Part shown: piece by piece, positions 1-6,532 of the stretch
Layout: the number at the start of each line of letters is the position of its first letter
Numbering within the stretch: the first letter of the stretch is position 1
Virus record (IMG/VR): IMGVR_UViG_3300013372_003560
Span: 1-26,373 of that record
Reading direction: 5' to 3' (one strand)
Length of the DNA stretch: 26,373 bases
From: a virus
Translations under genes and position numbers: made by a program
Notes under the pieces: model-generated
Databases searched by the model: none
What the model was told of the DNA's origin: nothing
The model's input: only the letters and a program-made list of their open reading frames with translations

Positions 1-764
1 AGGAAGCCATGGGCATCGCCGGGCAGCCCACCTTGTTCAGCTCCATGTCTCTGCGGGGCAACTGTGACGATCACTCCCGCCTGCTCCCCCGGCTCAGCGA
101 GTTCTTGAGCGACCGCAAGAGCAACGACTGGGAGGCCATCTTCCTGGACCCGTTGTACAAGATGCTCCACGGTTCAGAGTCCGACCAGGAGTACATCGCG
201 GCCCTCGTGGACAGCATCGAGCGGTTCGGTGATCGCCACAACGCCGCGACGATTTACGGGGCCCACTACGCTAAGGGCGACGCGTTCGCCAAATCACCCA
301 TGGACCGCATCGCTGGCAGCGGGGTCATCGGTCGAGACGCGGACACCCTCGTCATGGTCACCAGAATGCCTGATGATCCGAATGTTTTCGTCCAGGACAC
401 AATCGTGCGTAATTTCGCGCCAATGCCACAGCGCAACCTGAGGTATGTCTACCCCCTCATGAGGCACGAACCCAGCCTCTCGTGCCAACCTCACGCAAAT
501 GAAGGGGTATCTGTGAAGCCTGCTGCAGTCAGGCAGGTGAAATCGAACGTCCCGTCGCCCGTCGTGGTCGCCAACGTCCTCCGCGGGCTGGGGGGGGAAG
601 CCCCGGCGGGGGACCGGATGTCCACGGCTCTGGTCCACAAGGTGAAGGAAGCGTGTTGGGGGGTCTCCCGCGATGCCGCCCTACAGGCCGTCAACCTCGC
701 CGAGGGAATTACAATTGAATACACCGGGACAAAATCCAATAAAGGCACTTATGTCCTCAAATGA
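1..764 (+). CDS. RepA-like (AAA_25-type) replicative helicase/ATPase, 5' truncated
   Basis: This is the C-terminal part of a RecA-fold ATPase of the RepA/AAA_25 kind, a hexameric helicase or primase-linked ATPase used in phage and plasmid replication. Counting from the first ATG at 9, a Walker B-type strand AIFLDPLYKM (D47) is visible. It is followed by GAHYAKGD (H86 region) and the family-typical GSGVIGRDADTLVMVTR near residues 103-119. The Walker A motif would lie upstream, outside the window. The frame stays open to base 1, so the ATG at 9 is unlikely to be the true start. The last 80 or so residues look like a winged-helix or linker tail (ALVHKVKEACWGVSRDAALQAV) ending in TYVLK. It is the only replication gene visible and sits just before an AT-rich repeat region. 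The family call is from recognised motifs; the helicase role is inferred. Confidence 0.7.
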   Translation, partial: EAMGIAGQPTLFSSMSLRGNCDDHSRLLPRLSEFLSDRKSNDWEAIFLDPLYKMLHGSESDQEYIAALVDSIERFGDRHNAATIYGAHYAKGDAFAKSPMDRIAGSGVIGRDADTLVMVTRMPDDPNVFVQDTIVRNFAPMPQRNLRYVYPLMRHEPSLSCQPHANEGVSVKPAAVRQVKSNVPSPVVVANVLRGLGGEAPAGDRMSTALVHKVKEACWGVSRDAALQAVNLAEGITIEYTGTKSNKGTYVLK

Positions 765-794
765 ACACCATTCACGAAACGTACGGAATGTGAC

Positions 795-851
795 AAATCT
801 CCTCCCCCCCTGCGGGGGGGTTTAATCCCCCCGTAGGGGGGGAGGGATTTT
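795..851. terminator. Nested G/C-run hairpin, possible terminator
   Basis: Two arms, 795-820 and 827-851, are near reverse complements around the loop TTTAAT (821-826). Each arm is itself a mini-hairpin: a C7 run, TGC, then a G7 run in the left arm, and a C6 run, GTA, then a G7 run in the right arm. The whole can fold as one stem of about 24 bp or as two short G:C hairpins. It lies 31 nt after the helicase stop and ends in ATTTTC, so termination at the end of the replication operon is the simplest role. It lacks a long U tract. Several G-runs close together also leave quadruplex formation possible. Confidence 0.55.
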
Positions 852-859
852 CACGTTAC

Positions 860-1050
860 GTTACCTGTTGATGATCAAGGAGTTACAGAAAAAAGAGAAA
901 AAAAGACAGCCGGGTTGCTAAGCCATTAAAAATCAATCAGTTATAAAAGTAGTGGCGGAAAAGGCATCCGGGTAACTAATTAGTTTACAACCAACCACTT
1001 ACAGAAAAACATGGGTTTTTAGTTCAAAAGCACAGCACCTGCCGACAGAC
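860..1050. other. AT-rich repeat region, candidate origin or control region
   Basis: No credible gene lies here. By hand count, 901-1020 is about 62% A+T, against roughly 35-40% in most of the window. It contains a degenerate 20-bp direct repeat at 903-922 and 961-980 (shared core CCGGGTnnCTAA, 15 of 20 identical), an exact 11-bp direct repeat TTACAGAAAAA at 883-893 and 999-1009, and a perfect 12-bp palindrome AACTAATTAGTT at 974-985. Iteron-like repeats, a palindrome and low duplex stability just after a RepA-like helicase fit a replication origin. They would also fit a promoter/operator region for the genes to the right. Confidence 0.4.
903..980. repeat. Degenerate direct repeat pair, CCGGGTnnCTAA core
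   Basis: Copies at 903-922 and 961-980 start 58 bp apart. The consensus is AAGRCAKCCGGGTWRCTAAK. The second copy runs into the palindrome AACTAATTAGTT at 974-985. They could be binding sites for an initiator or a regulator. Confidence 0.5.
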
Positions 1051-1089
1051 GACAGTGAACACCTCTATGAACACCCAAAAAAGAAGGCC

Positions 1090-1312
1090 ATGGACACACA
1101 AACCGCGGTCAAGCTCGACGCGAAAGTCGACGCGAAACGCATGGAAACGGGTCTCGTTTGCCTCCGATTGCGGGACCGATGACAACGGCCAACCGCTCGA
1201 GGAGTGCGGGCTCTGCGGGGATTCCTACGCCGACTGTGCCTGCCCCTGGCCAACCCAGGACGACTACGAGTACACCACCATTAAGGGGATCCTCTACGCC
1301 CGCCCGGCGTGA
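1090..1312 (+). CDS. Small Cys-rich protein, reading frame apparently broken by one base
   Basis: The C-terminal half (about 1152-1312) reads as a natural small phage protein. It carries ECGLCGDSYADCACP, a CxxC plus CxC cluster that could bind zinc, and ends GILYARPA. In that frame the open reading extends up to an ATG at 1055, but the residues upstream (Arg/Ser/Thr-rich) look like non-coding translation. A better N-terminus lies in the other frame from the ATG at 1090: MDTQTAVKLDAKVDAKRMET, preceded by AGAAGG. Removing one G from GGG at 1149-1151 would join both halves into a protein of about 74 aa. The gene is therefore either disrupted, mis-sequenced, or starts at 1055 as a plain 85-aa ORF. 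The function is unknown. Confidence 0.45.
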
Positions 1313-1420
1313 CCCCCCTCCGGGAGACGGCCCCAGTGGCATGAACTGCCAGAGGGTGTTGCGGCTTGCACCCCCCGCAGCCTCCTTATAGTTCGAAGCT
1401 CTTGGGTATAGTGTGCATGG

Positions 1421-1457
1421 CCGCCGTCTCCTTCGCAGGGGGGCGGCGGTTTTTTTA
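1421..1457 (+). terminator. Strong rho-independent terminator
   Basis: CCGCCG (1421-1426) pairs with CGGCGG (1444-1449). The stem continues inward through TCTCC/GGGGG pairs around a short loop (TTCGCA region) and is followed immediately by seven or more T (1450-1456). This is a textbook intrinsic terminator on the + strand. It separates the small Cys-rich gene from the packaging/head module. Confidence 0.85.
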
Positions 1458-1464
1458 TGTGCTG

Positions 1465-1484
1465 ACCCCTAGATCGCTAGGGGT
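1465..1484. promoter_or_regulatory. Perfect 8-bp inverted repeat, hairpin or operator
   Basis: ACCCCTAG, loop ATCG, CTAGGGGT. It lies directly after the terminator and 45 nt before the first gene of the packaging module. No T-run follows, so an operator or an mRNA 5' hairpin is more likely than a terminator. Nothing else supports a specific role. Confidence 0.35.
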
Positions 1485-1497
1485 GATCTTTCATTGA

Positions 1498-1530
1498 ATG
1501 GGTATCAGCCTCCGGCGATAATTCACCCAT
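1498..1530 (+). promoter_or_regulatory. Inverted repeat overlapping the start codon of the next gene
   Basis: ATGGGTATC (1498-1506) can pair with GATA (1517-1520) and CCCAT (1526-1530), leaving a 5-nt bulge and a 10-nt loop. The right arm includes the first two bases of the ATG at 1529. It could hide the start codon in mRNA. This is structural inference only. Confidence 0.25.
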
Positions 1531-1750
1531 GTGGATGAAGTCCCTGTGGCATGATCGGATCCACTACATCGTGGACGAAAAAGCCATCTGCAATGGCGCC
1601 TACTGGATCGCGTCCGTCCCCGCTCAAGGTTATGAAAACCAATGCCCCCAATGCATCCGGCGACTCAAAAGCGACGCCCAAGCAATCGCCGACAGCCAAG
1701 CCGCGCAAGCTGATCGACCCGACAGTCCCTCTGAGGTCGGCACGACATGA
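1529..1750 (+). CDS. Small CPxC-motif protein
   Basis: This 73-aa protein starts MWMKSLWHDRIHYIV; an alternative start is the ATG at 1535. It has a Cys at AICNG and a QCPQC motif near residues 38-42, a possible partial zinc knuckle, then an Ala/Gln/Asp-rich tail. It overlaps the terminase small subunit gene by about 119 nt in another frame, so its C-terminal third is constrained by two proteins. The N-terminal 45 residues look like a true protein, more so than the competing frame there. It is the first gene of the packaging/head module. The function is not recognised; a nearby Cys-rich small gene (1090-1312) suggests a family of accessory small proteins. Confidence 0.6.
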   Translation: MWMKSLWHDRIHYIVDEKAICNGAYWIASVPAQGYENQCPQCIRRLKSDAQAIADSQAAQADRPDSPSEVGTT

Positions 1751-2189
1751 GTCCTTCGCGCAGTATGTCGCTGTAGGGGCGACCGACGCCGAGGCATATC
1801 GTCTCGCCGGGTTCAAGGGAGTCCACAGCGACAAGCGGGCGGCTGAGGTCAGGGTGAAACAGGGGGTGAGAGAGCGCATCGCCCACATTCGAGCCCAGGC
1901 CGCCAGTGTGAGTGCCATGACCAAGGAGCAGGCGCTGCAGTTTCTGACCGACGTCATCATGACGCCGGTGGGAATGGTCAACGAGCGCAGCGTCCTGGCC
2001 CAGGAGGTCACCAGGACGAGCGTGGGCGGTGTCACGACCGAGAAGGTCCGGATGCCAGGGAAGATCGAAGCCATCAAGATTCTCGGGAGCTGGTGTGGAT
2101 GGGAGAGAGGGACCGAGGCCGAACGGGCCGCGGCCAACGCCCTGGGTGGAGTGGCTGAGATGGTGGCCCGGATCCGCGCCCGAAAGTGA
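1632..2189 (+). CDS. terS: Terminase small subunit
   Basis: This 185-aa protein would recognise phage DNA and direct the large subunit in packaging. After a basic, low-complexity N-terminus (about 35 residues), the sequence RHESFAQYVAVGATDAEAYRLAGFK matches the helix-turn-helix pattern of small terminases. It is followed by helices (VKQGVRERIAHIRAQAA) and EALQFLTDVI..MPGKIEAIKILGSWCGW, also typical of the family. The frame is open up to an ATG at 1551, but that stretch reads as a shadow of the 1529 gene, so the ATG at 1632 (AAGG just upstream) is preferred. The stop overlaps the start of the large subunit (TGATG). Confidence 0.8.
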   Translation: MKTNAPNASGDSKATPKQSPTAKPRKLIDPTVPLRSARHESFAQYVAVGATDAEAYRLAGFKGVHSDKRAAEVRVKQGVRERIAHIRAQAASVSAMTKEQALQFLTDVIMTPVGMVNERSVLAQEVTRTSVGGVTTEKVRMPGKIEAIKILGSWCGWERGTEAERAAANALGGVAEMVARIRARK

Positions 2190-3778
2190 TGTACGAGCTC
2201 ACCCTAGAGGAGATCGAAGAGTGGGACCGCCGGGCAGCGTCTGACCGTCCGATGGATGAGGCGCTAGGTGACCCGGTCTGGAGGCTGACCAATCTCTACA
2301 CCTGTTCCAATCCGAACGGGGAGAAGGTCAAGTTCGTGCCGACCCCGGAGCAGCGCATCGTCATCTGGTCGATCCACACCCGGGGGTGGCGCCGTCTCCT
2401 GATCCCGAAGGCCAGGCAGCTGGGAATGTCACTGGTCCTCTGCCTCATCGGCCTGGACCTGACGGCATTCACCGAGGGGTACAAGGCCGCGCTCGTCGAC
2501 AAGTCTGAGGACGACGCCAAGAAGAAGCTGCGAGAGAAGGTCCGCCTGGCATGGGAGGCCATGGACCCGGCCATCATCACCACTCTGCCCACCACTTTCA
2601 CGACCGGCAGCGTCATCTTCGGGGCGGGGGCGACCGCGTCCAGCTATGAGGCTGACGTGAGCTTCCGCGGCGGCACCGTCCAGTTCCTCCACATCAGCGA
2701 GTGGGGCGAGATCCAGATGAAGCAGCGCGAGCGCAGCCGAGAGATCAGGGACGGTTCGCTCCCGGCCGCAGAGCAGGCCCAGGACGGCATCATCGTCGTC
2801 GAGACGACCTGGCATGGCGGCCTGGATGGTGAGCTGGGCCCCTACGTCCGCGAGGCCCTGGACACCCCAGAGAATGCAAAGGGGCCACGTTCCTGGCGGA
2901 TCCTGTTCTTCCCGTGGTGGTCGTCTCCTGGCTATTCCACCAGCCATGGGTACCAAGACCCCGACAGCCGGGTTTACTTTGAAAAGCTCGAGTATCAGGG
3001 CATCCAGCTCACTGAGCAGCAGCGCAACTGGTACGCCAGCGAGCGCCGGACCCGGGGCAGCCGGGCCATGCGGTCACAGTTTCCTTCGGTGATGGCCGAG
3101 TGCTGGGAGTCAACACCTGAGGGCGTCATCTACGGATCGTTCCTGGAACGGGCCCGGTCAGAGGGACGCATCCTCTCTTTTCTCCCCGACGGCCGACATC
3201 TGGTCCACTCTGTCTGGGATCTGGGGCACCCTCTCAACACCGTCACCTGGCTCGTCCAGGTCACGCCGGCAGAGATCCGGATCATCGACGTCATCATGGA
3301 CCTGGACATCGACCTGGCATCCAGGGCAGCCCTCCTCGCCGCCAAGGGGTGGCAGTACGGCAGCCATTTCCTGCCACATGACGCAGGGGTCAGGCAAAGC
3401 TCCGGGCTGTGTCAGGCCGACGAGTTCCGGCGCCTTCTCAAACCCATCGGGGGGAACGTCCGTGTCGTGCCCCGGGTCACTGACGTCTGGCATGGCATCA
3501 ACTCTCTGCGCCTGTTGTTCCCGCGTCTGGTCTTCCGTCACCCGGAGACGCAGCCTGGCCTGGACCACCTCGGGCGATACCATGCCATCACCGAGAGCAG
3601 CACCGGGGTGGCCCGTGACGAACCCGTCCACGACAAGTACAGCCACGCCGCCGACGCCCTGCGTCAGCTCGCTCAGGCCCTCGACGGTCACATGATCAGC
3701 GGGGGGCACGCTGTCGCGCCGGCCCTCAAGTTAAACGCGCCCTCTGCCATGATCGTCCGGGCCCGCTCTCGCCTATGA
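2189..3778 (+). CDS. terL: Terminase large subunit (ATPase and nuclease)
   Basis: This is the packaging motor. It has an N-terminal ATPase that translocates DNA and a C-terminal RNase H-like nuclease that cuts the concatemer. The visible motifs (529-aa numbering) are a deviant Walker A KARQLGMS (74-81), Walker B FLHISEWGE with E171 as likely catalytic acid, and nuclease acids in HSVWDLGH (D344), LPHDAG (D398) and HDKYSHAADALR (D482/D489). The length is usual for the family. The ATG at 2189 overlaps the small subunit stop; a GTG at 2186 would add one residue. The next gene overlaps its stop by 4 nt (ATGA). Confidence 0.93.
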   Translation: MYELTLEEIEEWDRRAASDRPMDEALGDPVWRLTNLYTCSNPNGEKVKFVPTPEQRIVIWSIHTRGWRRLLIPKARQLGMSLVLCLIGLDLTAFTEGYKAALVDKSEDDAKKKLREKVRLAWEAMDPAIITTLPTTFTTGSVIFGAGATASSYEADVSFRGGTVQFLHISEWGEIQMKQRERSREIRDGSLPAAEQAQDGIIVVETTWHGGLDGELGPYVREALDTPENAKGPRSWRILFFPWWSSPGYSTSHGYQDPDSRVYFEKLEYQGIQLTEQQRNWYASERRTRGSRAMRSQFPSVMAECWESTPEGVIYGSFLERARSEGRILSFLPDGRHLVHSVWDLGHPLNTVTWLVQVTPAEIRIIDVIMDLDIDLASRAALLAAKGWQYGSHFLPHDAGVRQSSGLCQADEFRRLLKPIGGNVRVVPRVTDVWHGINSLRLLFPRLVFRHPETQPGLDHLGRYHAITESSTGVARDEPVHDKYSHAADALRQLAQALDGHMISGGHAVAPALKLNAPSAMIVRARSRL

Positions 3779-4134
3779 CCCCGCTCGACATCGCCTTCCA
3801 GGTCTACCTCAACCACCCAACAAAGCGCAACTTTGGTGAGGACCTCGCCTCTCACCTGCGTCACGGCTGGGTCTTCGGGACACCCTCTGCTCTTGTCCTT
3901 GGCCGGCCGGTCCCCCGGGACGCTGACCCGGCCCTCATCGTCTCCGCGGAGCATGCTTTCCCACCTGAGGACTGCGATTGCTGGCACATCTGGCTGGGCG
4001 TCGGCGCCTGGCAGCCCATCCTCCTGCAGAGTCTGCCCTACGTCTTGCCCTGGATGTCATGGGAGCGGCGCTTCCGTCTCCGGTTCCACCGAACGTCATC
4101 GGTCCTTGCATTTGCTCGCCGGGGACCCCTCTAG
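3775..4134 (+). CDS. Conserved-looking phage protein of unknown function
   Basis: This 119-aa protein starts inside the terL stop (ATGA), so it is probably translationally coupled to it. It begins MTPLDIAFQVYLNHPTKRNF and has a central acidic/aromatic stretch AFPPEDCDCWHIWLGVGAW. It then has a hydrophobic segment SLPYVLPWMSWERR and a basic tail FRLRFHR. The HAFPPEDCDCWHIW pattern and third-position GC support it as a real gene. I do not recognise a domain. Its position between terL and portal suggests a packaging or head role, but that is only context. Confidence 0.65.
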   Translation: MTPLDIAFQVYLNHPTKRNFGEDLASHLRHGWVFGTPSALVLGRPVPRDADPALIVSAEHAFPPEDCDCWHIWLGVGAWQPILLQSLPYVLPWMSWERRFRLRFHRTSSVLAFARRGPL

Positions 4135-4139
4135 TTCTG

Positions 4140-4412
4140 ATGGCCAAAGGAGGAAGTCAGGCGGCAATTGCCGAACAGAGAAAGTCCCGCAAGCAGTCGA
4201 ACGCGCTCGCCGCGCGGTCTCAACGCGACGCGCGCATCCAGTTCAACAAGACCTTCAAGGCCCAACAAGCTCAAGCGGCCGAGATGAGTCGGCTCTCCAG
4301 GGTGACGCCGACAGGATCCGAATCCAGCCGAGACATGGCGTCCGCTGCTGACGAGATCGCGCGCGCCGCCGGGCGGAAAACGTCTGCCAGCAAATTCCGT
4401 TACGGTACATGA
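4140..4412 (+). CDS. Small basic protein upstream of portal
   Basis: This 90-aa protein, MAKGGSQAAIAEQRKSRKQS onward, is rich in Lys, Arg, Gln, Ala and Ser. It is probably mostly helical, and its stop overlaps the portal start (ATGA). The ATG at 4140 is chosen because residues upstream in this frame (to 3978) are shadows of the preceding gene. A short basic protein between terminase and portal would fit a DNA-binding or head-assembly helper. The function is unknown. Confidence 0.65.
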   Translation: MAKGGSQAAIAEQRKSRKQSNALAARSQRDARIQFNKTFKAQQAQAAEMSRLSRVTPTGSESSRDMASAADEIARAAGRKTSASKFRYGT

Positions 4413-6061
4413 CATCAGCCTCCGACCTAATCAACGAGGCCAACGGTCTCCGCACGCACCACTCCGCCATGCGGAGCATCTGGGACGAGGCGGCACGCCT
4501 GGCGTCTCCTGTGACCTCGGAATACCTGGTCAACGACGCCACGGCCCCTCCTCTCATCCGTCAGCTCTCGGCCATCGCCGTGGAAGCTAACCGCGACCTG
4601 GCCTCTGGGCTGATGTCCTGGGTGATCCCTGAGGCGGGCAACTGGTGGAAGTGGGAACCGGTCCGGTCTCTGCGCAACCGCGAGGGCGTCAAACGGTGGC
4701 TCCACGAATGCTCCGAGATCGCGCATGACATCCTCCGGGGCAGCAACTTTTACATCGAGGCCTACTCTTACCTGCTTCAACGCAACACGACCGGCACGGC
4801 AACCATCTGGATGCGGACCCGGGAGGAGACGGACATCATCAACGGGACATGGGACGATGACAGTCCGCTGACCTTCGAGACCTGCCCAGCCTCCGACATC
4901 CTGGTCGCAGAGGATGCGCGCGGCCGGATCAACCGGTGGTACCGGACCGTGACCCTCTCAGGCCGACAGGCGGTCGAGGAGTTCGGTGACAAGGCCCCGG
5001 CGCATGCTCGGGCCCACGCATCCACTCCAGGCAAGGAGGAGCACCGCTCCGAGTATTTGCACTGCATCTACAAGCGGCGCCAGGCTGAAGGCAAGACAGC
5101 CCAAGAGTCCATGCCCTGGGCTTCGGTCTGGGTCTGCCCTAAGTCCAAGACGATCCTGAAGAGCAGTGGCTACGCCAGGCAGCCGATCTTCACGGCCCGG
5201 TGGGAGAGATGGAGCCGCCGGTCACCCTACGGGATCAGCCCGGCGCAGATCGCCCTGGGTGAGATCCGGGGCTACAATTATTTTGAGGCCCTGCTGACCA
5301 CGCTCGCCGAGGTCACTGTTGAGCCGCGCGTCCAGGTCCCGACCGAGCATGACTCTGTCATCGACCTCGGCCCTGGCGGGGTGACCCGGGTCATGAGTCC
5401 AGACGCCGCTCCAAAAGAGTGGGCGACCCAGGGGCGACTAGACTGGGGCCTGGAGTTCCTGGCCACCAAAGAGAAGCGCATCAACAGCATTTTCCTGCGC
5501 GACGTGTTCGCTCAGTTTTCCACACTGGATGACGGGCAGCGGACCGCCTACGAGATCAGCAAGCGCCTCGTGGAGAAACTCTCCCGGGTGGCCCCGGCCA
5601 CGGGGATGCTGACCAGCGACTTCTTCAACCCGATGCTGGAGAGCCTATTTCACTGGGCCTACACCACCGGGCAATTCCCGCCGGCGCCGGCCGATGCGTG
5701 GGTGGTCGACGCGCTGGGGCGTCCCGAGATGCCTTTCCCTGAGGTCATCCAGACCAACCGCCTGAGCCGCGAGCAAAGCGCCGAGACAGAGCAGGCCATC
5801 GTCCGGATCATGACGACCCTGCAGCCAATCGCGGCGCTGGTCGGGCCTGAGATTTACGATTCTATCAACATGGACAGGGTGCCGCAGGCGCTGGCCATCG
5901 AGGCCGGCCTGAAGTCGGACCTTATTCGCAGCCCGGAGGAGATCGAGGCGGTGAAGACGTCCCGCGCTCAGCAGCAGCAGCAGCAGCAGATTGCTGAGGC
6001 CGCCATGAAGAACCCCGAAGCAGCAATGGGCATCGCTCAATCCATGGGGATGACGCAGTGA
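4409..6061 (+). CDS. Portal protein (T7 gp8-type head-tail connector)
   Basis: This 550-aa protein would form the dodecameric ring at the capsid vertex through which DNA enters and leaves and to which the tail attaches. The length and sequence pattern match the podovirus head-to-tail connector family: an N-terminal helical part ending in LASGLMSWVIPEAGNWWKW, then FETCPASDILVAEDARGRINRWYRTVTLS, a central SPYGISPAQIALGEIRGYN, and the RLDWGLEFLATKEKRINSIF segment. The C-terminus holds a Q7 tract from (CAG)7 at 5969-5989, then AMKNPEAAMGIAQSMGM. It sits between terminase and scaffold, as expected. Confidence 0.88.
   Translation: MTSASDLINEANGLRTHHSAMRSIWDEAARLASPVTSEYLVNDATAPPLIRQLSAIAVEANRDLASGLMSWVIPEAGNWWKWEPVRSLRNREGVKRWLHECSEIAHDILRGSNFYIEAYSYLLQRNTTGTATIWMRTREETDIINGTWDDDSPLTFETCPASDILVAEDARGRINRWYRTVTLSGRQAVEEFGDKAPAHARAHASTPGKEEHRSEYLHCIYKRRQAEGKTAQESMPWASVWVCPKSKTILKSSGYARQPIFTARWERWSRRSPYGISPAQIALGEIRGYNYFEALLTTLAEVTVEPRVQVPTEHDSVIDLGPGGVTRVMSPDAAPKEWATQGRLDWGLEFLATKEKRINSIFLRDVFAQFSTLDDGQRTAYEISKRLVEKLSRVAPATGMLTSDFFNPMLESLFHWAYTTGQFPPAPADAWVVDALGRPEMPFPEVIQTNRLSREQSAETEQAIVRIMTTLQPIAALVGPEIYDSINMDRVPQALAIEAGLKSDLIRSPEEIEAVKTSRAQQQQQQQIAEAAMKNPEAAMGIAQSMGMTQ
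5969..5989 (+). repeat. (CAG)7 trinucleotide repeat in the portal gene
   Basis: Seven CAG codons give a Q7 run in the disordered-looking C-terminal tail of the portal protein. It is a likely site of length variation between relatives. Confidence 0.9.
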
Positions 6062-6065
6062 AATC

Positions 6066-6305
6066 ATGACCTCATTCGAGCAACTCCTCAACATCTTCAC
6101 CACACCCCAGGCCGCTGAGTTCGCAGGCGACTGCCGGGACATATTCAACAGCCCTGCAGGCCGTCGCGTCATGGCCCGTCTTGTTGGCGCCCGCCACCCG
6201 ATGGGATTCCCTCGAGGGGCGACCGTGGAGGAGACCATGATCGCAAACGGGCAGCGTGAAGTGGTGGCGACCCTTTTCCGTTACTCTCAGGACACAAAGC
6301 TATGA
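6066..6305 (+). CDS. Bbp19-like small virion-associated protein
   Basis: This 79-aa protein follows the portal by 4 nt. The pattern CRDIFNSPAGRRVMARLVG, followed near the C-terminus by ANGQREVVATLFRY, resembles the Bbp19 family of small podovirus proteins named after phage BPP-1, which also sit next to portal and scaffold genes. The match is by remembered pattern, not search. The role in the particle is not known. Its stop overlaps the next start (ATGA). Confidence 0.6.
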   Translation: MTSFEQLLNIFTTPQAAEFAGDCRDIFNSPAGRRVMARLVGARHPMGFPRGATVEETMIANGQREVVATLFRYSQDTKL

Positions 6306-6529
6306 ATGAAAATAAACCAACGCGCCAACCTAAACAGACCAACCCGACCGGCCCAGCGGTCACGTCTGAATCCAAGCCCCAGGCGCCCGTCGAGGCCGTC
6401 CAACCTGAAGCGACCCAGCCCCCAGCAAACAACCGGGATGGGTTGAGTCACACCGCGGAAGCAGGAGTCGCCGACTATGGGGTCTCTCTCGACGTGATCG
6501 GGTCCCGTCAGAACACCGCCTGGAAATAA
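6302..6529 (+). CDS. Small Pro/Gln/Thr-rich protein
   Basis: This 75-aa protein starts MNENKPTRQPKQTNPTGP. Its first two thirds are low complexity (Pro, Gln, Thr, Lys) and probably disordered. A more ordered end carries VADYGVSLDVIGSRQNTAW. It overlaps the previous gene by 4 nt and is 3 nt from the scaffold start, so it belongs to the head operon. No family is recognised. Confidence 0.6.
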   Translation: MNENKPTRQPKQTNPTGPAVTSESKPQAPVEAVQPEATQPPANNRDGLSHTAEAGVADYGVSLDVIGSRQNTAWK

Positions 6530-6532
6530 TTT

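Noticed and set aside
871-921. 16-codon frame starting MIKELQKKEKK
   Set aside because: Too short, Lys-rich because of A-runs, and overlaps the direct repeats; no support as a gene.
915-947. TTGCTA ... TATAAA promoter-like pair in the AT-rich block
   Set aside because: The spacer is 21 nt, and chance matches are expected in AT-rich DNA.
1158-1391. + strand frame of 77 codons over the small Cys-rich gene
   Set aside because: The product is Pro/Arg/Ser-rich without motifs, and the better coding signal in this interval lies in the other frames.
1366-1412. Possible sigma70-like promoter(s): TTGCAC at 1366 with TATAGT at 1387, and a second TATAGT at 1407
   Set aside because: The spacer is only 15 nt for the first pair, there is no good -35 for the second, and a strong terminator follows within 10-30 nt.
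1551-1631. Upstream extension of the terminase small subunit to ATG 1551
   Set aside because: Residues from this stretch look like a shadow of the 1529 gene, and the small subunit pattern does not need them; ATG 1632 is preferred.
5645-6238. - strand frame of 197 codons spanning the portal end and the Bbp19-like gene
   Set aside because: It runs across the boundary of two well-supported + strand genes and includes a Leu run that is simply the antisense of (CAG)7.
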